Positions 43,139-53,383 of a stretch of DNA of 64,000 nucleotides are shown in pieces. Under the pieces are notes generated by a model. That model was not told the DNA's origin and ran no database searches. It was given only the letters and a program-made list of their open reading frames with translations. This stretch comes from Thermoactinomycetaceae bacterium (GTDB taxonomy: Bacteria > Bacillota > Bacilli > Thermoactinomycetales > Thermoactinomycetaceae). Made by a program: the position numbers and the translations under genes. Where the stretch lies: positions 1 through 64,000 of the forward strand of contig JANWIG010000058.1 of assembly GCA_025449975.1 (NCBI GenBank), in the 5' to 3' direction. Each line of letters begins with the position of its first letter. The first letter of the stretch is position 1.

Positions 43139-44353
43139 TTAGCTACGATAGCTACCATTGATTTTCACATAATCATAAGTTAAATCGCATCCCCATGCGG
43201 TAGCTTTATATTCCCCTTGTTTTAAATCCACCTTAATCAACACATTCTCACGATTCAAAATCTTAGCAACTTCCTCTTCATCAAAATCAACAGGTCCGCC
43301 TTCTTTCGATACTAAAATCGAATCGATGTAAATATCTGTCCGTTCTGTATCAATCCCAGGGGCACTATAACCAACTGCACATAAGATCCGACCCCAGTTG
43401 GCATCCGAACCAAAAATGGCCGTTTTTACTAAGCTAGAAGACGTAACAGCCCGTGCGACCACTCGTGCCAATTTTTCCGTCGGCGCTCCCAGCACTTCTA
43501 CCTCGATCAACTTGGTAGCTCCTTCACCATCTTTGGCGATCAACTTAGCTAGTTCCTGACAAACATATTGGAAAGCGGCTTGGAAATTGCTCCAGTCCGG
43601 ATGAGCCGGTGATAACGGCTTATTTCCCGCCAGCCCGCTAGCCATTACTGCTACCATATCATTGGTACTACAATCTCCGTCAACAGAAATCATATTAAAA
43701 GAATCATCCACTGTCGAGGAGAGCAACGCTTGCAGGTCAGAAGCCTCGATCACCGCATCGGTCGTCACAAAGCTGAGCATCGTTGCCATATTGGGATGAA
43801 TCATTCCAGAACCTTTGGCAACTCCAGCAATTTTTACTAATTGCCCATCTACTTTGACATGTGCTTCCGCTAGCTTCGTACATGTATCGGTCGTTAAAAT
43901 CGCTTTGGCAAAGGTACGATCCGGATCTTGATCAGCTTGATTGATGATTTGATCCAAACCCGTCAACAATGAATCCATCGGGAGATATTCGCCGATCACA
44001 CCGGTTGAAGCAAGAGCTACCTGATCAGCTGAAACCCCTAGCAAGTCTGCCATTTTCTGTCTCGTTGCCAAAGCATCATTCCGCCCGCGTTCACCTGTTC
44101 CGGCATTGGCTTGCCCGCTATTGACCACAATCGCTCGCAGGATCGGGCTCTCTTTCATACTTAACTTGGTAACCGTGATCGGAGCAGCCTGAAAGGCATT
44201 CATCGTATAAACAGCTGCTGACGTAGCTGGAACATCACAAATAATAACACCTAAATCTAGCTTTTTCTTCTTTAATCCTGCATGAATCCCTGCAGCACGA
44301 AAGCCTTTAGGGGAGGTAATATTCGGTTGATTGACTGCTTCAAATATACCCAT
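43139..44353 (-). CDS. argJ: Bifunctional ornithine acetyltransferase / N-acetylglutamate synthase
   Basis: 404 residues. The self-cleavage site KGSGMIHPNMATML is intact, so the precursor should split before the Thr into alpha and beta chains. SGQANAGTGERG and VDGDCSTNDM are conserved. It recycles the acetyl group from N-acetylornithine to glutamate. Whether it is mono- or bifunctional cannot be told from sequence alone. Confidence 0.94.
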   Translation of the reverse strand: MGIFEAVNQPNITSPKGFRAAGIHAGLKKKKLDLGVIICDVPATSAAVYTMNAFQAAPITVTKLSMKESPILRAIVVNSGQANAGTGERGRNDALATRQKMADLLGVSADQVALASTGVIGEYLPMDSLLTGLDQIINQADQDPDRTFAKAILTTDTCTKLAEAHVKVDGQLVKIAGVAKGSGMIHPNMATMLSFVTTDAVIEASDLQALLSSTVDDSFNMISVDGDCSTNDMVAVMASGLAGNKPLSPAHPDWSNFQAAFQYVCQELAKLIAKDGEGATKLIEVEVLGAPTEKLARVVARAVTSSSLVKTAIFGSDANWGRILCAVGYSAPGIDTERTDIYIDSILVSKEGGPVDFDEEEVAKILNRENVLIKVDLKQGEYKATAWGCDLTYDYVKINGSYRS

Positions 44354-44368
44354 CTTCTGTCTCTCCTT

Positions 44369-45400
44369 CTATGGAAATAAAGGGGAGAACTCTAGTCCAG
44401 CCGTCTCTGGCCAACCCATGCGCAAGTTGGCGTTTTGAACTGCCTGTCCTGCCGCCCCCTTCATCAAATTATCGATTACAGAAAGAACAATCACTCGATC
44501 GGTTCGTTCATCAACATGACAAGATATATCACAATAATTGCTTCCCCGAACATGCTTGGTTTCTGGCCAAAGATTTTCTTGCAGCCGTACAAATGGGGCA
44601 TTTTGATAAGTTTCTCTATATATATTAAGAAAATCTGCAGTGGTATAAGAGGAAGAAACCCTTTTGGCATAAATTGTCACCAAAATCCCCCGACTCATCG
44701 GGATCAGATGTGGGATAAAATTAACATGAACTTCCTCACCTGCAGCTTGACTAGCAAATCGCTCAATTTCTGGTATATGTTGATGCCCATCCACTTTATA
44801 AGGAGCTAAGTTTTCATTTACTTCGGTAAAAAGTAGATTTTGCCTTAAACTACGTCCGGCTCCCGTTACTCCCGACTTTGCATCTATAATGATCGAGGAT
44901 ACATCGAGCATTTTATTCTGCAATAATGGCAACAACGCAAGCAACGTCGCCGTCGGATAGCAACCTGGATTGGAAATGATCTGCGCTTTTTTTATCTCGG
45001 ACGCATACCATTCGCTGAGCCCATAAGCGGCTCGTTTCAACCATTCGACGGGTGCTGCCTCTTGTTTATACCACTTTTGATAGACTTCCGGACGATCCAA
45101 TCGAAAATCTCCTGATAAGTCGATGACGATTTTTCCGCGTTCAGCAAGTAAAGGCGTCCATTCCCTACTTACACCAGGCGGTGTAGCCAGAAAGATCAAA
45201 TCATTGCGCTCACATAATTGATCGAGATCCAACCCCTCCAGTGATGCCGCAAGATGGGACAAATGGGGGTATATTTTTGCAATGGGACCCTCCTGGGAAG
45301 TAGACACCAACATACCTAGCTTTAAATGGGGATGATTTTGGATGATTCGAATTAATTCCGCTCCACCATAACCAGTGGAACCAATAATGGCCGCCTTCAC
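44369..45400 (-). CDS. argC: N-acetyl-gamma-glutamyl-phosphate reductase
   Basis: 343 residues from GTG 45400, eight bases after AAAAGGAG; an in-frame GTG at 45409 abuts that site. NADP motif IGSTGYGGAEL and the catalytic-cysteine segment SNPGCYPTA are intact. First gene of argCJBDF. Its promoter overlaps ARG-box-like sequences. Confidence 0.94.
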   Translation of the reverse strand: MKAAIIGSTGYGGAELIRIIQNHPHLKLGMLVSTSQEGPIAKIYPHLSHLAASLEGLDLDQLCERNDLIFLATPPGVSREWTPLLAERGKIVIDLSGDFRLDRPEVYQKWYKQEAAPVEWLKRAAYGLSEWYASEIKKAQIISNPGCYPTATLLALLPLLQNKMLDVSSIIIDAKSGVTGAGRSLRQNLLFTEVNENLAPYKVDGHQHIPEIERFASQAAGEEVHVNFIPHLIPMSRGILVTIYAKRVSSSYTTADFLNIYRETYQNAPFVRLQENLWPETKHVRGSNYCDISCHVDERTDRVIVLSVIDNLMKGAAGQAVQNANLRMGWPETAGLEFSPLFP

Positions 45401-45437
45401 AGCAAACACTCCTTTTCCCTCTGCACAAAAAATAACT

Positions 45438-45474
45438 ATGCATTATTATACATTCAAATTAATATTTATTCAAT
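45438..45474 (-). promoter_or_regulatory. argC promoter overlapped by ARG boxes
   Basis: Minus-strand TTGAAT-N17-TATAAT (45473 to 45445). The spacer and flanks read TTGAATAAATATTAATT and TGAATGTATAATAATGCA, two ARG-box-like repeats, so ArgR/AhrC binding would cover the promoter. Confidence 0.65.
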
Positions 45475-46746
45475 CCGTTTTTCAAAAAAACCTACTCATT
45501 TTTTCGCCTGACACTCCTATGATTTTATCCATGGAATTCTTGGGAAGTCCTATCAAACCTTGGGTTTTCTCGCCTGCCATTTCATCGGCTCTTAGCCATC
45601 GTCCACAGATCCTGTCTGTCTCTTCCCTACTACGAAAAACGTATAAAACTCCATATGCTCCTTTTCCTCTCGCCACTTACCTACTGCTCTTTCCTTAAGG
45701 TAAAAGGAATCATGATCAATATTTCACTAAAGTCCCAACATAATTAGATCAAATCCTTCACCCATCTTTCTTATTAAACAACGAATAAAGTCTATGGAAT
45801 CAAAAAATATAATTAATTCTTTTCTCACATGTAGCTGAGAGAAAAAGAATAACCATTTTCCCAAAACCTACTATTCTTGCCAAGCCATCGCCGAACGATC
45901 GTTTTTATCGCTAAATTAATTATTTCCTTATTAATCCAGAAAGAATATAGTCTTTAGTCTACTGGAGAGGAAAAATTTTTCCTATAAACTATTGAAAATG
46001 AGAGAAATTTAAAATAAGATTATTACTGCAATCAAAATATTTTTGCCGGGATTAAAGTAAGATGAACATTTGGAGTGGAACCAATTAATCCCATTTCCAA
46101 CCTCAGCCGTCACTATTAGACATGCAGCCGTCTTGATATTTTGTTTGCAGATGCACAAAGTAATTACAAAGAATGAGTAGCAGCTCTTGCACTACACCAA
46201 GCTTATGTTTTGCCATTATCATCCATACAACGATCTCTGTGATCGGGATGCTTCCATACGAACTGCAGTTTACCTTTTGTATTTCTTAAGGGCAGGTGAC
46301 GAAAGAAAGTAAGAATCCCCCTACCTTCACCTTGATCTATCAACCACAACAACCCATCTTTTTCTTACTTTCGAAAAGACGGATTGCTGTCTTTTCTCTC
46401 ACCTTTCTTCCACCATTTGTCAAAAGCAAGGGTCTACTGCAACGCGAATGTTTTGCTGAAGCTTCCTCTTTATGTACAATCCTAGATTATTTTTACATTT
46501 GCAACACAGATTGCTGGAAAACTCGGTAAAAAATTCTCCAGCATCTTCTGGTTGCTAAAGCCATTTATTGTGCTAAAGTTCTATAGTTTACCATGAACGA
46601 GCTTCATATACTTTTTTACACAATAGGGGTTTTGAATAAAAGTACATTCTCTACTTAAATAGTTAGAAGAAAACTAATAAATGAACTACTGATATGTTCG
46701 CTCAAAGACGCTTGAATTAATGAAATTGTAGAAGGAATGATGTTGA
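45475..46746. other. 1.27-kb region without a convincing gene
   Basis: AT-rich. A 64-codon minus-strand frame (45482-45676, starting at GTG with a weak AGTAGG site) reads plausibly but uses many AGA/AGG/ATA codons; a plus-strand frame at 46296-46529 has poor composition. Around 46120-46230 broken reading (DAQSNYKE, stop, VAALALHQAYVLP) hints at a gene remnant. The glutamate dehydrogenase promoter must lie near its right end. Confidence 0.4.
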
Positions 46747-48015
46747 ATGGTAATGATAAAAAACCGCGTTGAATTAGAGACGATTAATCCATATGTGACT
46801 GCGCAAAGACAAGTAGAAGCCGCCGCTAGAAAATTAGGTATAGAAGAGCATGTTATCGAGATTTTAAAAAGACCCATGCGCGTTTTAACCGTCAATTTTC
46901 CAGTAAAAATGGATGATGGGACGATTCAGGTATTTGAGGGTTATCGCTCACAACATAACGATGTGGTCGGGCCGACCAAAGGTGGGATTCGCTTTCATCC
47001 TGATGTAACGCTCGATGAAGTGAAAGCACTTTCGATGTGGATGAGCTTTAAATGCGGCGTGGTTGGTCTACCCTATGGCGGCGGAAAAGGTGGCGTTATC
47101 TGTGATCCACGCAAATTAAGCAAAAGTGAGTTAGAGCGGGTAAGCCGTGGCTTTATTGAAGCGATTTCGCAAATTATTGGACCGGAAAAAGATATTCCTG
47201 CTCCAGATGTCTATACCAATCCACAAGTGATGGCTTGGATGATGGACAGCTTTAGCAAACTAAATGGTTCTTATTCACCAGCAGTAATTACCGGCAAACC
47301 TCTCATCCTCGGTGGATCAGAAGGTAGAAATGAAGCAACTGCTCGCGGCTGTGTCATTACCATCTGTGAAGCGATGAAACAGTTAAATCTTCCTCTCGAA
47401 GGCGCCACTGTTGCTATTCAAGGATTTGGAAACGCTGGTCGGATCTCAGCCAATCTTCTTGCTGAACTAGGTTGCAAAATCGTCGCAGTTAGTGACTCCA
47501 AAGGTGCAATCTATGATCCAGAAGGTCTCGATCTAGCAAAGGTTGAACAGCTAAAAGATGAAGCCACTATTTTAGATTATGGCACTTCCTATCAGATCGA
47601 CCCCTCCTCATTACTAGAACTAAACGTTGATGTTCTTGTTCCCGCCGCTTTAGAAAATGTGATCACCCAAGCAAACGCCGACCGAATCCAGGCAAAAATT
47701 ATTGCCGAAGCTGCCAATGGCCCAACAACTCCAGAAGCTGACGAAATTTTAAAGGCAAACGGCGTTCTCGTTATTCCAGACATTCTAGCTAATGCTGGTG
47801 GTGTTACCGTTTCCTATTTCGAGTGGGTACAAAACTTGATGAACTACTATTGGTCTGAAGAGGAAGTAAATGAAAAACTATCGACAATCATGGTACGTTC
47901 CTATCACGAAGTAAGCAAACTAGCGGAAGAATATGACACTGATCTGCGAACAGCTGCGTACATGATCTCGATTCTACGGATCAAAAAGGCGATGAAGCTA
48001 CGCGGTTGGATCTAA
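46747..48015 (+). CDS. gudB: NAD-type glutamate dehydrogenase (RocG/GudB-like)
   Basis: 422 residues. GYRSQHNDVVGPTKGGIRFHP, the catalytic-lysine segment PYGGGKGG, and the nucleotide motif GFGNAGR are intact. RocG and GudB share this length and cannot be separated by eye, so the symbol is tentative. It converts glutamate to 2-oxoglutarate and ammonia. GAAGGA precedes ATG 46747. No roc genes are adjacent. Confidence 0.9.
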   Translation: MVMIKNRVELETINPYVTAQRQVEAAARKLGIEEHVIEILKRPMRVLTVNFPVKMDDGTIQVFEGYRSQHNDVVGPTKGGIRFHPDVTLDEVKALSMWMSFKCGVVGLPYGGGKGGVICDPRKLSKSELERVSRGFIEAISQIIGPEKDIPAPDVYTNPQVMAWMMDSFSKLNGSYSPAVITGKPLILGGSEGRNEATARGCVITICEAMKQLNLPLEGATVAIQGFGNAGRISANLLAELGCKIVAVSDSKGAIYDPEGLDLAKVEQLKDEATILDYGTSYQIDPSSLLELNVDVLVPAALENVITQANADRIQAKIIAEAANGPTTPEADEILKANGVLVIPDILANAGGVTVSYFEWVQNLMNYYWSEEEVNEKLSTIMVRSYHEVSKLAEEYDTDLRTAAYMISILRIKKAMKLRGWI

Positions 48016-48065
48016 TTGGGTTTATGTTCCCTGTTTATATCATGCTTAGCATTTTCTTCTTTTAA

Positions 48066-48109
48066 CAAAAAGGTACTGACTCCATATTCAATGGATCAGT
48101 ACCTTTTTA
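48066..48109. terminator. Terminator between gudB and psuG
   Basis: AAAAAGGTACTGA and TCAGTACCTTTTT form a perfect stem around a 16-base loop, usable from both sides. Confidence 0.8.
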
Positions 48110-48117
48110 CTTTCCTT

Positions 48118-49038
48118 TTATTTTTCCTGTTTTTTATCCATATTCTTTAACGCCACGGCAATTTGTGCAGCGACTTTGGCATTGTGTTTGACTAAAGCAA
48201 TATTGGTAGCCAAACTTTTTCCATCGGTCATTTGTACGATTTGTTTAAGTTGAAAAGGAGTCACCTCTTTTCCGCTAACTCCTTGCTGATCAGCGATCTT
48301 CAACGCTTGAACAATCATCTCCTCGATCTCCTCACAAGGAATTTCCTCTTCCTTTGGCACAGGATTGGCGATCACCGCCCCTCCTTGTAAGCCGAGTCGC
48401 CATTTTGTATCCAATAGTCTAGCAACCTCTGCGGGCGAATTCAGACGAAAGTCTACAGGATGACCACTTTCCCGTGAATAAAACGAAGGGAATTGATCGC
48501 ACTTAAAACCGACGACCGGAACACCGTGAGTCTCGAGATATTCTAAAGTACGACCGATATCCAAAATCGATTTTACTCCGGCACAAACCACAGCGACATT
48601 GGTATGAGCCAACTCAAATAAATCCGCTGAGACATCCCAAGTCGTCTCTCCTCCTCGATGGACTCCTCCAATCCCTCCTGTTGCAAAGACTCGAATCCCT
48701 GCCATTTGCGCAGCAATCATTGTACCTGCTACCGTTGTTGCCCCGATCTTCCCCGTTGCCAATACATAGGAAAAATCACGACGGCTCACCTTTTCTACTT
48801 CAGAAGACTTGGCAAAGAGCTCTTTTTCCTCTAGGGTAAGACCGATTTTAATCTGTCCATCCATCAGCCCAATCGTAGCCGGTGTGGCTCCATTCTGGCG
48901 AACGATTTCTTCTAATTCTATTGCTGTTTCTAAATTTTCGGGATATGGCATTCCATGAGAGATAATGGTTGTTTCCAAAGCAACGACTGGCTGATTCATC
49001 TCCAGCGCTTGCTTTACTTCCTTGGTCAACGCTAGCAT
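48118..49038 (-). CDS. psuG: Pseudouridine-5'-phosphate glycosidase
   Basis: 306 residues from ATG 49038, after [36 protein letters not shown] and SADLFELA...[10 protein letters not shown] are the family landmarks, including the lysine that forms the Schiff-base intermediate. It splits pseudouridine phosphate into ribose phosphate and uracil. The start lies two bases beyond the psuK stop. The longer upstream frame is inside psuK. Confidence 0.92.
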   Translation of the reverse strand: MLALTKEVKQALEMNQPVVALETTIISHGMPYPENLETAIELEEIVRQNGATPATIGLMDGQIKIGLTLEEKELFAKSSEVEKVSRRDFSYVLATGKIGATTVAGTMIAAQMAGIRVFATGGIGGVHRGGETTWDVSADLFELAHTNVAVVCAGVKSILDIGRTLEYLETHGVPVVGFKCDQFPSFYSRESGHPVDFRLNSPAEVARLLDTKWRLGLQGGAVIANPVPKEEEIPCEEIEEMIVQALKIADQQGVSGKEVTPFQLKQIVQMTDGKSLATNIALVKHNAKVAAQIAVALKNMDKKQEK

Positions 49039-49040
49039 AG

Positions 49041-50132
49041 CTAGATCCTTTCTACTAATGAATATATTTCTTTTGGATGCAATAAAGGAGAAACAGACTC
49101 TGTTGTCTGAACAGTCAATGTAGCCGAAGCCATTCCCAACTGACAAGCACGTAAGATATTCTCCTCATGAATCATTCCAAATAAAAATCCAGCAGCAAAA
49201 GCGTCTCCGACACCACTCACATCGACGACTTCAATATCTTTTAGTGGAATCAGGTGTCCCATCTCTCCGTTCGAAGCATAAAAGACTCCTTGATCCCCCA
49301 GCGTAACCACCACATTGGTCACGCCACGCTCCAAAATTCTTTTCGCTGCTTCACGACAATCTGCTAACGACTTGATCGGCATTTGCGCCAACCATTCTGC
49401 CTCCAACCGATTTGGCAAAATAGTATTGATTCCTTCTAAACGATCCGGTAGCTTTTGCACTTTTACCAGTGAGACGGGATCGATATATAATGGAATATTC
49501 TCTTCCTGACAACATTGAATGATGTATTGCAGAACATCTTTGGGCAAATCCGTATCTGCAAAGATCGCCTGTGAACTGGTTAAATAAGCCCGTTTTTCAC
49601 GAATCATCTCGGGGGTAATCCGATCAAAAATCGCCTGATCCAATAAAGAGACCAGCATCTCCCCATCATAATCAAAAAGGGTAGTCATTGTACTCGTCCG
49701 CTCATTTGGAAAGGTCCATACTTGGCTGACATCGACTCCATACTTCTGTGTCTCTTGCAGCAACCATTTCCCTTCTTTATCATTCCCCACACAACTCATT
49801 AAAGCAACATTGCAATCAAGGCGCCCTAAATTTTCAGCTACATTTCGGGCAAGCCCTCCGCAAGACTCTACTACATTGACTGGATTCATGGTGTGAAATT
49901 GAACCTTTTGCTTACCCAAAGCCTTCCGTTCCAAATTGGTTCCGCCAATGCAAGTAATCAGTGAAGGCTTTTTTAAAATATAGGCGCGTCCAATGATTTC
50001 ACCGCGTTTGGTTAAACTGGCAATATATCCAGCTACCGCGGAACGAGAAATTCCCATTTTATTCGCAAGCTCTTGCTGGGTAATAAATGGATTCATCTGT
50101 ATGTATTCTAAAATTTGTTTTTCCTTATCCAC
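49041..50132 (-). CDS. psuK: Pseudouridine kinase with N-terminal helix-turn-helix
   Basis: 363 residues from GTG 50132, which follows GAAGGATGGG. Residues about 5-55 form a winged HTH ([31 protein letters not shown]). A PfkB kinase domain follows, with [14 protein letters not shown] and the catalytic [14 protein letters not shown]. It phosphorylates pseudouridine for PsuG; the HTH suggests the enzyme also binds DNA, perhaps its own promoter (inference). Confidence 0.88.
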   Translation of the reverse strand: MDKEKQILEYIQMNPFITQQELANKMGISRSAVAGYIASLTKRGEIIGRAYILKKPSLITCIGGTNLERKALGKQKVQFHTMNPVNVVESCGGLARNVAENLGRLDCNVALMSCVGNDKEGKWLLQETQKYGVDVSQVWTFPNERTSTMTTLFDYDGEMLVSLLDQAIFDRITPEMIREKRAYLTSSQAIFADTDLPKDVLQYIIQCCQEENIPLYIDPVSLVKVQKLPDRLEGINTILPNRLEAEWLAQMPIKSLADCREAAKRILERGVTNVVVTLGDQGVFYASNGEMGHLIPLKDIEVVDVSGVGDAFAAGFLFGMIHEENILRACQLGMASATLTVQTTESVSPLLHPKEIYSLVERI

Positions 50133-50426
50133 TAAATCCCATCCTTCGCTCTTTCCTAGATGTTTCTCCCAATCTCTTTTTTCAATCCATCCGCCATCGA
50201 CTTTTCGATCACTTCCAGAAAGGTCTTTGCTTTGCACGAGTTTAGTTTACTTAACCAAACCGTCTTATTTAAATATAAATGGCAAATTTACAAATAGCAA
50301 ATCAATAAACCCCTCTCTTTCTTTCCCCTGAACTGCCCTAGACAACGGTTCTACTAAAAACATAGAATAGATAAAGACATCTTTTTTAGAAAAGTGTCCA
50401 TCATACGATCAGATGGAGGTTTACAT

Positions 50427-51215
50427 ATGGATTTAGGGATTAAAAACCACGTAGCTCTGGTAGCGGCTTCGAGTAAAGGGCTAGGAAAAGCGACGGCATT
50501 TTGCTTAGCCAAAGAAGGAGCTAAAGTGATGATCACCAGCCGCAATCAAGAACAGCTAGCAGAAACAGCCAAAGAGATTCGAGCAGAGACAGGAGCGGAG
50601 GTCGATTATTACCCTGCTGATTTAACCAAAGCGGAGCAGATCGCACGATTAATCGACGAGACGGTCAAGCGCTTTGGCACCATCCATATTTTAATCAACA
50701 ATGCCGGTGGACCTCCTCCAGGCGACTTCGATCAATTTCAAGATGAAGACTGGCAAGCCGCCTTTGAATTAAATCTCCTTAGCACCATTCGCCTGATTCG
50801 TCATACCCTACCCTATATGCGAAAACAAAAATATGGTCGGATCGTCAACTTTACTTCTTCTTCTATTAAAGAACCGATCCCCGGTCTTATTTTGTCAAAC
50901 ACGATTCGCACTGCCGTCGTCGGCTTAGCAAAAAGTTTAGCTGCGGAGTTAGCTCCTGACCAAATTCTGATCAATACGATCGCTCCGGGACGGATCGCGA
51001 CGGATCGTCTCGCTTCTTTGGATCAAAACAAAGCGCAACAATTGCAGATTTCGGTTGAAGAGGTGCAAAAGCAATTTTTTGCGAAAATTCCACTGGGTCG
51101 CTATGGTGAACCAGCTGAGTTCGCAAAAGTAGCTACCTTCTTAGCTTCCCAAGCCAATTCATACCTCACGGGACAATCGATCTTAGTCGATGGTGGAATG
51201 GTTCGCTCGATTTAA
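50427..51215 (+). CDS. Divergent short-chain dehydrogenase/reductase lacking YxxxK
   Basis: 262 residues from ATG 50427 (GGAGG seven bases upstream). The fold is that of 3-oxoacyl-ACP reductases: INNAGGPPPGDF, VNFTSSSIKE, INTIAPGRIATDR and a C-terminal LTGQSILVDGGMVRS. The cofactor loop reads AASSKGLGKATA, and at the YxxxK site the sequence is SNTIRTAVVG, so Tyr and Lys are missing. This matches a known SDR subgroup without the standard tetrad; ordinary reductase activity should not be assumed. Confidence 0.85.
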   Translation: MDLGIKNHVALVAASSKGLGKATAFCLAKEGAKVMITSRNQEQLAETAKEIRAETGAEVDYYPADLTKAEQIARLIDETVKRFGTIHILINNAGGPPPGDFDQFQDEDWQAAFELNLLSTIRLIRHTLPYMRKQKYGRIVNFTSSSIKEPIPGLILSNTIRTAVVGLAKSLAAELAPDQILINTIAPGRIATDRLASLDQNKAQQLQISVEEVQKQFFAKIPLGRYGEPAEFAKVATFLASQANSYLTGQSILVDGGMVRSI

Positions 51216-51233
51216 TAGCTAAAAAATAAATCA

Positions 51234-51269
51234 ACAAAGCGGAGACTCGCATCGAGTTCTCCGCTTTCT
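51234..51269 (+). terminator. Terminator of the SDR gene
   Basis: AAAGCGGAGA-CTCG pairs with CGAG-TTCTCCGCTTT (small bulge), followed by CTTTT. Confidence 0.7.
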
Positions 51270-51296
51270 TTTACATGATCAATTATAAAGGATGAA

Positions 51297-51827
51297 TTAT
51301 TTCGAATAACTCGGTTCTAAGATATGCATCGCATACTGTTTGGCACTGAGTAAAATTTCCCGATCCGAAGCCAGATTCGCATTAAAAAACTTAAAAATCG
51401 GCATCATTCTCATTCCCGTTAAATTCGCCATCGCTTGAAAAGGACGGAATAATTCCTCAATAGTAAATAGATTAAAACCGCTTCGTTGATAAGATTCAGC
51501 TGGAGCCCCAATCGAAACCGCTAGAAAGATTTCTTTACCGCGCAATTTTAAACCATCCATTCCAGACCATAAATAAGTTAATACCTCATCTTGCCACTTC
51601 TTGACGAGATAAGGAGGACTAAACCAGAATAGTGGGAATTGGAAAACAATCCGATTATATTTAATAATCAGGTCTCGTTCAAAATAAATATTTATTTTTC
51701 CGTCTGGATATAAGCGGTATAGATCGTGTATGGTGATATCGGGATACTTTCCCAACTCTTCAATCCAACATCGGTTTACTCTAGAACGTTCAAAATTGGG
51801 ATGTGCTACGATTACTAAAGTTCTCAT
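51297..51827 (-). CDS. Flavodoxin-fold NAD(P)H:quinone oxidoreductase (KefF/YwrO-like)
   Basis: 176 residues. VIVAHPNFERSRVNRCW is the FMN-phosphate loop; FQFPLFWFSPPYLVKKWQDEV is the flavin-ring contact; SIGAPAESY follows. These proteins reduce quinones or electrophiles by two electrons, and some regulate Kef potassium channels. The ATG at 51827 is better spaced from AGAAGGTG than the upstream in-frame GTG. No kef gene is adjacent. Confidence 0.82.
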   Translation of the reverse strand: MRTLVIVAHPNFERSRVNRCWIEELGKYPDITIHDLYRLYPDGKINIYFERDLIIKYNRIVFQFPLFWFSPPYLVKKWQDEVLTYLWSGMDGLKLRGKEIFLAVSIGAPAESYQRSGFNLFTIEELFRPFQAMANLTGMRMMPIFKFFNANLASDREILLSAKQYAMHILEPSYSK

Positions 51828-51836
51828 ATATTTCAC

Positions 51837-52080
51837 CTTCTGGTTATGATAGTAGTTTAAATCCTCAAAAATGGAAAGATTATACAGACTGCGAAATTGT
51901 TCACTTTTTCACAATTCCCAACTCTGGTTTATTATAACTGAATTATACCGAAAGATTCCCCCAAAAAGTGAAAAAATATCTAAATTTTATTCAAAAAATT
52001 ACTATATTCATTTTTCTTTCTCCAGCTTATTCTAATGGAAAGAAATACAATTGCTTCGCTCAAGCTATAATCCCACAAAA
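51837..52080. other. Intergenic region before the quinone reductase gene
   Basis: AT-rich, no gene. It contains a partly palindromic TTGTGAAAAAGTGAACAA on the minus strand, loosely similar to a Rex or redox-sensor operator but with mismatches. Confidence 0.3.
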
Positions 52081-52082
52081 AA

Positions 52083-52112
52083 ACCCCACTCTTCCATAAG
52101 AAGAGTGAGGGT
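52083..52112 (-). terminator. Terminator of the gltP-like gene
   Basis: CCTCACTCTTC-N5-GAAGAGTGGGG followed by TTTTTTT on the minus strand. Confidence 0.8.
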
Positions 52113-52126
52113 ATATTCTCCCGCTG

Positions 52127-53383
52127 TCATGCACCACTTTCGACCGGAAGTTCCTTGTTGCCACGCTTTTCTTCCCCTTTCGCTACGACACACGCAACGA
52201 CCAAATCTCCAACCACGTTGGTAACGGTTCGACTCATATCGAGCAAACGGTCCACACCGAGTACAATCGCAATCCCTTCCACCGGTAAGCCAACAGCATT
52301 TAAGACCATCGCCAAGGTAATCATCCCTGCTCCCGGTACCGCAGCCGTTCCAATCGAAGCCAACGTCGCTGTCAGAATAATCATCAGCTGCGCTTGAATA
52401 TCTAACGGAATCCCATACAATTGGGCAATAAAGACCACGGCCACCCCTTGCATGATCGCCGTTCCGTCCATATTGATCGTCGCCCCTAATGTGAGGACAA
52501 AACTGCTAATCGATTTGGGAATCTTTAGATTCCGCTCTGCGCATTCCATGGTAACAGGAAGCGTAGCTGCACTACTACTTGTCGTAAAAGCGACTTCCAT
52601 TACTGGAAAAATCCCTTTTAAGAAAAAGACAGGGTTCATCTTAGCAAATAGAACTAACAAGATCGTATAACTAATAAACATATGGACCAATAGCGTGAAA
52701 ATAATGGTCAACATATACCAGCCCATCGAACCAATCAAATCGATCCCCGCTGCTCCTACGGCGCGGGCAATCAAAGCAAAAGCTGCATAGGGAGCTGTTT
52801 TCATAATCAAGGCGACTAGCTTAATCATCACTTCATTGCTCTGATCGATAAACTCTTTTACCCGCGATACCTTCTCACCTAATAACGCCATCCCTATTCC
52901 AAAAAACAAGGCAAATACAATAATTTGCAGCATTTCCGCCGATGCCAATGCTTGAACCGGATTTTCTGGAACAATATTCAGCAATGTTTCCTTTATATCA
53001 GGTGAAGCGCTGATCTCCGGTTTTTCTGTTCCCAGAGGAATATCGGTTCCTTCGCCTGGATTAATGACATTGGCTAGCAATAACGCAAATGTAATCGCTA
53101 CGGCCGTCGTAATCAGATATAAAGCAATCGTCTTACCGCCGATCCGGCCCAACTTTTTGGGATCTGCAATCCCTGCCGCTCCAATCGCAATGGAGAAAAA
53201 GACCAAAGGAACAACGATCATTTTAATGGCTTTAATAAACAGTACACCGATTGGGTCAAACAAATATTCATTTAACGGTTCAAAAATATGTGGAAAATAA
53301 ATATTTAAAATTAGACCGACCAAAGCACCTGAAACAATCCCGATTAAAATTTTGGTTGTGATAGACAGCTTCTTCTTCGCCAA
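52127..53383 (-). CDS. gltP: Proton/sodium-glutamate (dicarboxylate) symporter, DAACS family
   Basis: 418 residues with eight helices and two re-entrant loops. The loop motifs are FTTSSSAATLP (HP1), the metal-site NMDGTA in helix 7, and IGTAAVPGAGMI (HP2). It imports glutamate, aspartate or C4-dicarboxylates. Bacillus GltP and GltT are similar; the symbol is by resemblance. With a nearby glutamate dehydrogenase, glutamate use as carbon source is plausible. Confidence 0.9.
   Translation of the reverse strand: MAKKKLSITTKILIGIVSGALVGLILNIYFPHIFEPLNEYLFDPIGVLFIKAIKMIVVPLVFFSIAIGAAGIADPKKLGRIGGKTIALYLITTAVAITFALLLANVINPGEGTDIPLGTEKPEISASPDIKETLLNIVPENPVQALASAEMLQIIVFALFFGIGMALLGEKVSRVKEFIDQSNEVMIKLVALIMKTAPYAAFALIARAVGAAGIDLIGSMGWYMLTIIFTLLVHMFISYTILLVLFAKMNPVFFLKGIFPVMEVAFTTSSSAATLPVTMECAERNLKIPKSISSFVLTLGATINMDGTAIMQGVAVVFIAQLYGIPLDIQAQLMIILTATLASIGTAAVPGAGMITLAMVLNAVGLPVEGIAIVLGVDRLLDMSRTVTNVVGDLVVACVVAKGEEKRGNKELPVESGA

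Noticed and set aside
45482-45676. 64-codon minus-strand frame upstream of argC
   Set aside because: It reads fairly naturally but has a weak start, codon use unlike its neighbours and no recognisable homology; kept only as a note in the intergenic entry.
46296-46529. 77-codon plus-strand frame before glutamate dehydrogenase
   Set aside because: No ribosome site and residue composition not typical of a protein.
51880-51925. Rex-like operator before the quinone reductase gene
   Set aside because: TTGTGAAAAAGTGAACAA keeps only the outer half-sites of the Rex consensus, so the match is too weak to claim.
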